From CALMZY01 sp052033915 (GTDB lineage Bacteria; Verrucomicrobiota; Kiritimatiellia; CAIQIC01; JAGNIJ01): DNA of 64,000 nucleotides. The stretch is taken from assembly GCA_052033915.1 (NCBI GenBank), contig JBPOJF010000004.1, forward strand, positions 1-64,000, given 5' to 3'. The notes under the pieces were generated by a model that was given only the letters and a program-made list of their open reading frames with translations, did not search any database and was not told the DNA's origin. Positions 57,354-64,000 of the stretch are shown one piece after another. Each line of letters opens with the position of its first letter. Position 1 is the first letter of the stretch. A program made the position numbers and the translations under genes.

Positions 57354-57467
57354 ATGATTGTGGGCCTGGTGATCCTGACCGTCCTCATGCTGATCGCTCT
57401 CTCCGACCTCAGGAAGATCAAGAGCGAGTTGAGCAATGTGTCCGACTCGCAGTTTCCGCAACTGTGA
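57354..57467 (+). CDS. 37-residue single-span membrane peptide
   Basis: AAGGAAGGG precedes an ATG that opens a 37-residue frame: MIVGLVILTVLMLIALSDL, then a charged, helical tail (RKIKSELSNVSDSQFPQL). The first 18 residues form one membrane helix, so a small membrane protein with a cytoplasmic tail is predicted. It lies 64 bases after ruvB and may be co-transcribed. Short hydrophobic frames arise by chance, so the ribosome-binding site is the main support. Confidence 0.5.
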   Translation: MIVGLVILTVLMLIALSDLRKIKSELSNVSDSQFPQL

Positions 57468-57542
57468 CACAACGCTCCTTTCGTCTCCGAATAATAGGAC
57501 AAAATGTCTCTATTCGTTCGCGGCGCTTTTTCGTGATGTGCG

Positions 57543-57571
57543 TTGACGGTATTTATAACTATCTGTATAGC
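57543..57571 (+). promoter_or_regulatory. Promoter of dnaK
   Basis: TTGACG, a 17-base spacer and TATAGC in an AT-rich patch. It gives a leader of about 120 bases ending in a GAGGGAG ribosome-binding site. It looks like a housekeeping promoter. No CIRCE inverted repeat is seen. Confidence 0.65.
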
Positions 57572-57697
57572 AATGTGTAACAAATGTGCCGCGTGTCTGT
57601 GCTGCGTGTTGGCACGCGACGTGCTACATGCAAGCCATCACGAATATTCTTTTGAAACGAATGGCACTGAAAGCGCCGGAAGGCTGAGGGAGATTAA

Positions 57698-59659
57698 ATG
57701 GCAAAAGTACTTGGAATCGATTTGGGAACGACGAACTCGTGTATGTCGGTCATAGAGGGCGGTCAGCCCGTCGTGGTGCCGAATGCGGAAGGCGGACGCA
57801 CGACGCCGTCGATTGTCGCGTTCACGAAGACCGGCGAGCGGCTGGTGGGCATGGCGGCAAAGCGCCAGGCCGTGATGAACTCGAAGAACACGGTTTACTC
57901 CATCAAGCGTTTCATGGGCCGGAAGTACGAGGAAGTTGAGCAGGAGCGCGAGCGCGTGCCGTACGAAGTCGTTCGCGCGTCGAACGGCGACGCCCATGTG
58001 AAGGTGCGGGTCGGCGGCGAAGAGAAGACGTTCTCGCCCCCGGAGCTCTCCGCGATGATTCTTTCCAAGATGCGCGCCGATGCGGAGACGTACCTCGGCG
58101 AGAAGATCACGCAGGCGGTCATCACGGTGCCGGCGTATTTCAACGACTCCCAGCGGCAGGCGACGAAGGACGCCGGCCGGATCGCGGGCCTCGAAGTCCT
58201 CCGTATCATCAACGAGCCGACCGCGGCCTCGCTCGCGTACGGACTCGACAAGAAGAAGGATGAGCGCATTGCGGTGTATGACCTCGGCGGCGGCACGTTC
58301 GATATTTCCGTTCTCGAGATCGGCGACGGCGTGTTCGAGGTGAAGGCGACGAACGGCGACACGCACCTCGGCGGAGACGATTTCGACGAGCGCGTGATGA
58401 ACTGGATCATCGACGATTTCAAACGCGAGACGGGCGTGGATCTCAAGAAGCAGCCGGACGCCCTCCAGCGCATCAAGGAAGAGGCCGAAAAGGCCAAGAT
58501 CGCGCTGTCCAGCGCGGCGGATTACGAGATCAGCCTGCCGTTCATCACGGCGGATGCGGGCGGCCCGAAGCATATCGTCAAGAAAATCACCCGCGCGCAG
58601 GTCGAGCAGCTCTGCGACGAGTTGATCGAGCGGACGAAGAAGCCGGTCGAGGCCTGCCTGAGCGACGCCAAGGTGGAGATGTCGAAGGTGGACGAGCTGG
58701 TGCTCGTCGGCGGCATGACCCGTATGCCGAAGGTGGTGGAGACGGTCCGGGAAATGATCGGCAAGGCGCCCCACCAGGGCGTGAACCCGGATGAGGTCGT
58801 GGCGATCGGCGCGGCGATCCAGGGCGGCGTGCTCAAGGGCGAGGTGAAGGATGTCCTCCTGCTCGACGTGACCCCGCTGACGCTGGGTATCGAGACGCTG
58901 GGCGGCATCGCCACCCCGCTGATCGAGCGCAACACGACGATTCCTACGCGCAAGAGCGAAATTTTCAGCACGGCTTCGGACAGCCAGCCCACGGTCGAAA
59001 TTCACGTCCTGCAGGGCGAGCGCAAGATGGCCGCGGACAACAAGACCATCGGCAAGTTCCACCTGGACGGGATTCCGCCGGCGCCGCGCGGCGTGCCGCA
59101 GATCGAAGTCACGTTCGACATCGACGCGAACGGCATCCTGCACGTCGGCGCGAAGGACCTCGGCACGGGCAAGGAGCAGAAGATCACGATCACCGCGTCG
59201 AGCGGCCTGAACAAGGACGAGGTCGAGAAGATGCGGCGCGATGCGGAGTCGCACGCGGCTGAGGACGCGAAGAAGCGCGAAGCGGCGGAAGTCCGCAACC
59301 GCGCGGACGCCGCCGTTTACGAGAGCGAGAAGTTCCTCAAGGAACACAGCTCAAAAGTTTCCGCCGACAAGAAGTCCAACGTCGAGTCCGCCGTCGCGGA
59401 ACTCAAGGACGCCATCAAGTCGGGGGATGCCGACCGCATGAAGTCGGCTCTGGAGAAGGCGAACGCGGGTATGCAGGAGCTTTCTTCCGAGCTGTACTCG
59501 CAGGCCCGCGCCAAGGGCGGTGCAGGCCCGCAGGCCGGCGGACAAGGCGCGCCGGGGGGAGCCGCCGGTCAGGGCGAGGAGGCGAAAGGCAAGCCGGAAG
59601 GGGATGTGATCGACGCCGACTTTGAAGTGGTCGACGACGAAAACAAGAAGAAACAGTAG
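57698..59659 (+). CDS. dnaK: Chaperone DnaK (Hsp70)
   Basis: The 653-residue protein has all Hsp70 signatures: GIDLGTTNSCMSV, VPAYFNDSQRQATKDAGRIAGL, the phosphate loop VYDLGGGTFDISVLEI, and LVGGMTRMPKV. The substrate-binding domain begins near DVTPLTLGIET, and a Gly/Gln-rich linker leads to the terminal DADFEVVDDENKKKQ. It folds and protects proteins with ATP. grpE and dnaJ are not adjacent. A weak CCCGC/GCGGG hairpin at 59700-59713 lies before groES. Confidence 0.97.
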   Translation: MAKVLGIDLGTTNSCMSVIEGGQPVVVPNAEGGRTTPSIVAFTKTGERLVGMAAKRQAVMNSKNTVYSIKRFMGRKYEEVEQERERVPYEVVRASNGDAHVKVRVGGEEKTFSPPELSAMILSKMRADAETYLGEKITQAVITVPAYFNDSQRQATKDAGRIAGLEVLRIINEPTAASLAYGLDKKKDERIAVYDLGGGTFDISVLEIGDGVFEVKATNGDTHLGGDDFDERVMNWIIDDFKRETGVDLKKQPDALQRIKEEAEKAKIALSSAADYEISLPFITADAGGPKHIVKKITRAQVEQLCDELIERTKKPVEACLSDAKVEMSKVDELVLVGGMTRMPKVVETVREMIGKAPHQGVNPDEVVAIGAAIQGGVLKGEVKDVLLLDVTPLTLGIETLGGIATPLIERNTTIPTRKSEIFSTASDSQPTVEIHVLQGERKMAADNKTIGKFHLDGIPPAPRGVPQIEVTFDIDANGILHVGAKDLGTGKEQKITITASSGLNKDEVEKMRRDAESHAAEDAKKREAAEVRNRADAAVYESEKFLKEHSSKVSADKKSNVESAVAELKDAIKSGDADRMKSALEKANAGMQELSSELYSQARAKGGAGPQAGGQGAPGGAAGQGEEAKGKPEGDVIDADFEVVDDENKKKQ

Positions 59660-59761
59660 GATGCGGGCGCGTTTTGTCGGACGACGAAATGCACCGGTTC
59701 CCGCGTGTGCGGGGCTCGTTTTGTACACAGGAATAACTAACCCAAAAGGAGAGCGCAGAGT

Positions 59762-60052
59762 ATGAAGATTCAGCCGTTGGGAGATCGGGTACTGGTTGAG
59801 CCGGTCAAGGAAGACGAGGTCAAGAAGGGCGGGATCATCATTCCCGACACCGCCAAGGAGAAACCGCAGCAGGGCAAGGTCATCGCCGTCGGTTCCGGGA
59901 AGCTGGACGAGCACGGCAAGGTCATTCCCTTCCACGTCAAGAAGGGCGACAAGATCCTGATGCCGAAGTACGGCGGCACCGAGATCAAGATCGACAACAA
60001 GGATTACCTCATCCTGCGCGAAGAGGACATCCTCGGCATTATCGAGGGCTAA
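59762..60052 (+). CDS. groES: Co-chaperonin GroES
   Basis: The 96-residue protein has the GroES core: IQPLGDRVLVEPVKEDEVKKGGIIIPDTAKEK with the mobile loop, GKVIAVGSGKLDE, VKKGDKILMPKYGGTEIKIDNKDYLILREEDILGI. It caps the GroEL ring. AAAAGGAGAG precedes the ATG. It is co-transcribed with groEL, 41 bases downstream. Confidence 0.97.
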   Translation: MKIQPLGDRVLVEPVKEDEVKKGGIIIPDTAKEKPQQGKVIAVGSGKLDEHGKVIPFHVKKGDKILMPKYGGTEIKIDNKDYLILREEDILGIIEG

Positions 60053-60093
60053 CCCGGGAATCTGTGTAACGAATTCACAAAGGAGAATAGACA

Positions 60094-61731
<1,638 letters not shown>

Positions 61732-61750
61732 ATCCCGTCGTAATTGCCGA

Positions 61751-61791
61751 TTGACAACCCCGGAGCGGGGCGCCTATAGTGCGCCCCGCTC
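61751..61791 (+). promoter_or_regulatory. Strong rpoZ promoter overlapped by a perfect 11-bp inverted repeat
   Basis: TTGACA, an 18-base spacer and TATAGT. The arms GAGCGGGGCGC (61763-61773) and GCGCCCCGCTC (61781-61791) flank the -10 box, which forms the loop. The repeat could be an operator. Transcribed from groEL, it could also act as a terminator stem, but no T-run follows. Confidence 0.65.
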
Positions 61792-61817
61792 TGGTAATTG
61801 AATGGGAGGCGTGAAAC

Positions 61818-62060
61818 GTGAATCCGAACTATCTTGAATTGGCGAAGCAGAAAATCTCCAACATTCCTCTGCTGATCAACATCGTTTCCCGCCGTGTCCG
61901 CCAGTTGAATCAGCAGGCCCGGCCGATGGTGAAGCCCGACTCGCCGCAGATGTCCAACATGGACATCGCCCTCAAGGAAATTGCGGAAGGCAAGCTGTCC
62001 GCCGAAATCGCCTTTGCGCCGACCCGCAAGACGATGGACAGCGGCGCGATTTCGCTGTAG
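61818..62060 (+). CDS. rpoZ: RNA polymerase omega subunit
   Basis: The GTG start at 61818 has GGGAGG at 8 bases. The 80-residue protein matches omega: NYLELAKQKISNIPLLINIVSRRVRQLNQ and the diagnostic MDIALKEIAEGKLS. Omega helps assemble the beta' subunit and in many bacteria binds ppGpp. It heads the rpoZ-smpB-nfi group, which has its own strong promoter. Confidence 0.88.
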   Translation: MNPNYLELAKQKISNIPLLINIVSRRVRQLNQQARPMVKPDSPQMSNMDIALKEIAEGKLSAEIAFAPTRKTMDSGAISL

Positions 62061-62090
62061 CGCGCGGCGGTTCCGGCCGGGAACTTGGCC

Positions 62091-62573
62091 ATGGCCCCAG
62101 CGGACAAATCAGCCGCCGTCAAAATCATCGCGACCCACCGCAAGGCCCTGCGCGACTACTTCGTCCTGGAGCGTTTCGAGGCGGGCATCGAGCTTCGCGG
62201 TCCCGAGGTGAAATCCATCCGCGACGGCCGGTGCAGCATCGGCGAAAGCTATGCGCTCGTCGACCAGGGGGAAGTGTGGCTCCTGAATTTCCACGTCCAG
62301 CCGTATGCCTATTCGCGTTCCGATACGTACAATCCCATCCGGCCGAAACGGCTGCTCCTGCATCGCAAGGAAATCGACAAGGTCTTCGGGAAGGCGTCGG
62401 TGAAGGGGCAGACGCTGGTTCCGCTGAAAGTGTACCTCAAGAAGGGCCTCGTCAAAGTCGAACTCGCTCTTTGCAAGGGCAAGCAGGCGGGCGACAAGCG
62501 CGAGGCGATTCGCCGCAAGACGGCGAATCGCGAAGCCGAGCGGGCGATGGCTGCGCGGATGAAAAGGGGATGA
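62091..62573 (+). CDS. smpB: tmRNA-binding protein SmpB
   Basis: The 160-residue protein has the SmpB core: ATHRKALRDYFVLERFEAGIELRGPEVKSIRDGRCSIGESY, the PYAYSRSDTYNPIRPKRLLLHRKEI segment, LVPLKVYLKKGLVKVELALCKGKQ, and the basic C-terminal tail with DKREAIRRKTANRE. It carries tmRNA to stalled ribosomes. The start ATG at 62091 lacks a good ribosome-binding site. It is 30 bases after rpoZ, and its stop overlaps the nfi start. Confidence 0.95.
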   Translation: MAPADKSAAVKIIATHRKALRDYFVLERFEAGIELRGPEVKSIRDGRCSIGESYALVDQGEVWLLNFHVQPYAYSRSDTYNPIRPKRLLLHRKEIDKVFGKASVKGQTLVPLKVYLKKGLVKVELALCKGKQAGDKREAIRRKTANREAERAMAARMKRG

Positions 62574-63253
62574 TCGTGAGACTTCCCCGGTCGCTCCATC
62601 GGTGGAACGTCACTCCGGCCCGCGCGATCGCCATCCAGAGAGACCTGGCTTCACGGGTCGAAATCTCCAGGTTGCCGGGCCCGGTCCGTTACGTCGCCGG
62701 GCTCGATGCCGGGTTCACGCGCGATGAGAAGTGGTGCATGGCCGCGGTCGTTCTTTGGGACCTTCAGGATCAAGCCGTTATCGAACAGCATGTTCAACGC
62801 CGCCGCCTGGCGTTCCCGTACGTCCCGGGCCTGCTTTCCTTCCGCGAGGCGCCGGCGCTTCTCGCGGCGATTGGGAAGTTGCGTGTGCGGCCGGATGTCC
62901 TGATGTGCGACGGGCAGGGGGTGGCCCACCCGCGCCGCTTTGGCATCGCGTGCCACGTCGGCGTGCTGACCGGCCTGCCGTCGCTGGGGTGCGCGAAAAG
63001 CATTCTGGTCGGCGCGCACGGCGTTCTGAGAACGGCCCGCGGTTCGAAGTCGCCGCTGATGGATCGTGGTGAGCGCGTGGGAACCGCCCTGCGGACGCGC
63101 AACGGGGTGAATCCGGTGTACGTCAGCATCGGACATCGAATCGATTTACCCGGCGCGGAAGAAGTGGTTCTCCGCGGCTCCATCCGGTTCCGCCTGCCGG
63201 AACCTACCCGCCGGGCTCATCAGCTTTGCAGCCAAGCGCGTTGGACAAGCTGA
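62570..63253 (+). CDS. nfi: Endonuclease V (deoxyinosine 3'-endonuclease)
   Basis: The ATG at 62570 overlaps the smpB stop as ATGA and follows AAAAGGGG. The 227-residue protein has the catalytic set: the Asp of YVAGLDAGFT, FPYVPGLLSFREAPAL with Glu, and MCDGQGVAHPRRFGIACHVGVLTGLPSLGCAKSIL with Asp. It nicks DNA beside deoxyinosine. Its C-terminus reaches 50 bases into the oppositely oriented rsmA gene. Confidence 0.92.
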   Translation: MIVRLPRSLHRWNVTPARAIAIQRDLASRVEISRLPGPVRYVAGLDAGFTRDEKWCMAAVVLWDLQDQAVIEQHVQRRRLAFPYVPGLLSFREAPALLAAIGKLRVRPDVLMCDGQGVAHPRRFGIACHVGVLTGLPSLGCAKSILVGAHGVLRTARGSKSPLMDRGERVGTALRTRNGVNPVYVSIGHRIDLPGAEEVVLRGSIRFRLPEPTRRAHQLCSQARWTS

Positions 63254-64000
63254 CCCATTGTTCGGGATTCAAGGTCTCCGGACGGGAACGCAGATCAAGT
63301 CCCAGGGCCGGCAACGCGGTTTCAACCTGGGGGAATCGCTTCCGAAGGATTCCGCCCAGTTGCTTCCGACGCTTGGAGAAGCACAGCTTCAGCAGTTCCT
63401 TGAACAGGTTATAGTTCACGGGCTGGACCGCCGGCTCGCGAAGAACCAGGTTCACGATCGCCGACTTCACTTCCGGCGGAGGGTAAAAACACGACGGGCT
63501 GATCTCCTTCCGGATGCTGATTTCGTAACGCAACTGCAGAATGACGGAGAGCAGGCCGTAATCGTCCGTGTCGGCCTTTGCGGTGAGGCGATCGGCGACT
63601 TCGTTTTGGACGGTCACCACCATCTGCCGCGGCCGCTCCGGCGCCTCGGCCAGGTCGACCAGCAGGCGGCTCGCGATGGAGTAGGGCAGGTTCGCCACGA
63701 CCTTGTTGCAGCCGCCGGCGAGATACGGGTTCAGGTCGACATCGAGCGCGTCCGCTTCGATCAATTCGAGGTTGGCCGTTTCGCGAAAACGCTCGCGGAG
63801 ATATGCGGCGAGCCGCCGGTCCTTCTCGATCGCAACCACTTGGCTGGCGTTTCGGGTGAGGCATTCGGTCAGCACGCCGAGCCCCGGGCCGATCTCGATC
63901 ACCGCGTCGCCCGGCTGAAGGTCTGCCGTGGCCACAAGAATCTTGAGGATGTTTGAATCGATCAGAAAGTTCTGGCCGAGTACCTTGCTCGGGCGGAATT
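63204..64000 (-). CDS. rsmA: 16S rRNA dimethyladenosine transferase RsmA (KsgA), N-terminus off window
   Basis: The gene enters from the right edge, so its first few residues are missing. The visible part starts with SKVLGQNFLIDSNIL, then has the SAM motif VIEIGPGLGVLTECL, the catalytic NLPYSIAS and the C-terminal FSKRRKQLGGILRK block. It dimethylates A1518 and A1519 of 16S rRNA during 30S assembly. About 265 residues are seen, close to full length. It converges with nfi and overlaps it by 50 bases. Confidence 0.95.
   Translation of the reverse strand, partial: FRPSKVLGQNFLIDSNILKILVATADLQPGDAVIEIGPGLGVLTECLTRNASQVVAIEKDRRLAAYLRERFRETANLELIEADALDVDLNPYLAGGCNKVVANLPYSIASRLLVDLAEAPERPRQMVVTVQNEVADRLTAKADTDDYGLLSVILQLRYEISIRKEISPSCFYPPPEVKSAIVNLVLREPAVQPVNYNLFKELLKLCFSKRRKQLGGILRKRFPQVETALPALGLDLRSRPETLNPEQWVSLSNALGCKADEPGG

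Noticed and set aside
57468..57697. CIRCE element upstream of dnaK, or upstream of groES
   Set aside because: No TTAGCACTC-N9-GAGTGCTAA-like repeat is found in either upstream region, and no hrcA gene is present.

Overview
The window is GC-rich bacterial chromosomal DNA with tightly packed genes on both strands. It holds about 53 protein genes, one tRNA and no rRNA. I see no insertion sequence, phage, plasmid or CRISPR array. Housekeeping genes (hrpB, pilB, pcnB, prfC, rnhA, rlmN, ruvAB, dnaK, groESL, rpoZ, smpB, rsmA) are mixed with Ser/Thr kinases carrying unusual sensor domains, secreted repeat proteins, lipoproteins and a SUMF1-like protein. This mix, and especially the kinases with short leucine-rich repeats of the L-x-P-L-x-G-M-P-L type, suggests the PVC superphylum, possibly Kiritimatiellota or Lentisphaerota. 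No marker here settles the phylum.

Layout. 0-7 kb: start of a secreted protein, a structured intergenic stretch, hrpB, a PilB/GspE ATPase, a lipoprotein L,D-transpeptidase and an exported isoaspartyl methyltransferase. 7-17.7 kb: a 1930-residue secreted protein with about 21 tandem 56-residue repeats, a secreted beta-helix protein, an acetyltransferase, a coiled-coil protein, a SUMF1-like protein and a lipoprotein. 17.8-27.2 kb: a phospho-signalling island with two tandem paralogous kinases (kinase, beta-sandwich, ten LRRs, C-type-lectin-like), an acyl-ACP thioesterase, an FHA protein with a degenerate pocket, and a receiver-kinase fusion. 27-36 kb: a dehydrogenase, a TPM/LemA locus that looks deleted at the junction, pta, a nitroreductase, response regulators, a sugar:cation symporter, pcnB and HU. 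36.5-48.7 kb: tRNA-Glu, prfC, an Fe-S aldo/keto reductase, a secreted histidine phosphatase, envelope proteins, a DEAD-box helicase, dus, rnhA, rlmN and an RRM protein with a structured leader. 48.8-54 kb: a membrane Ser/Thr kinase just ahead of pyruvate dehydrogenase E1alpha-E1beta-E2, then a 44-residue basic protein. 54-64 kb: a response regulator, a CsgG-like lipoprotein, ruvAB, a 37-residue membrane peptide, dnaK, groESL, rpoZ, smpB, nfi and the 3' part of rsmA.

Two observations stand out. First, many first-of-transcript genes have no Shine-Dalgarno sequence. Instead they have a -35/-10 promoter whose -10 hexamer ends only 6-13 bases before the start codon, which predicts leaderless or near-leaderless mRNAs. 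Genes inside operons and some others keep good ribosome-binding sites, so two initiation modes seem to coexist. Second, the 17.8-27.2 kb island combines kinases, LRRs and lectin-like folds with no visible membrane segment, next to an FHA protein lacking its phosphothreonine-binding residues. It may be an undescribed intracellular signalling module.
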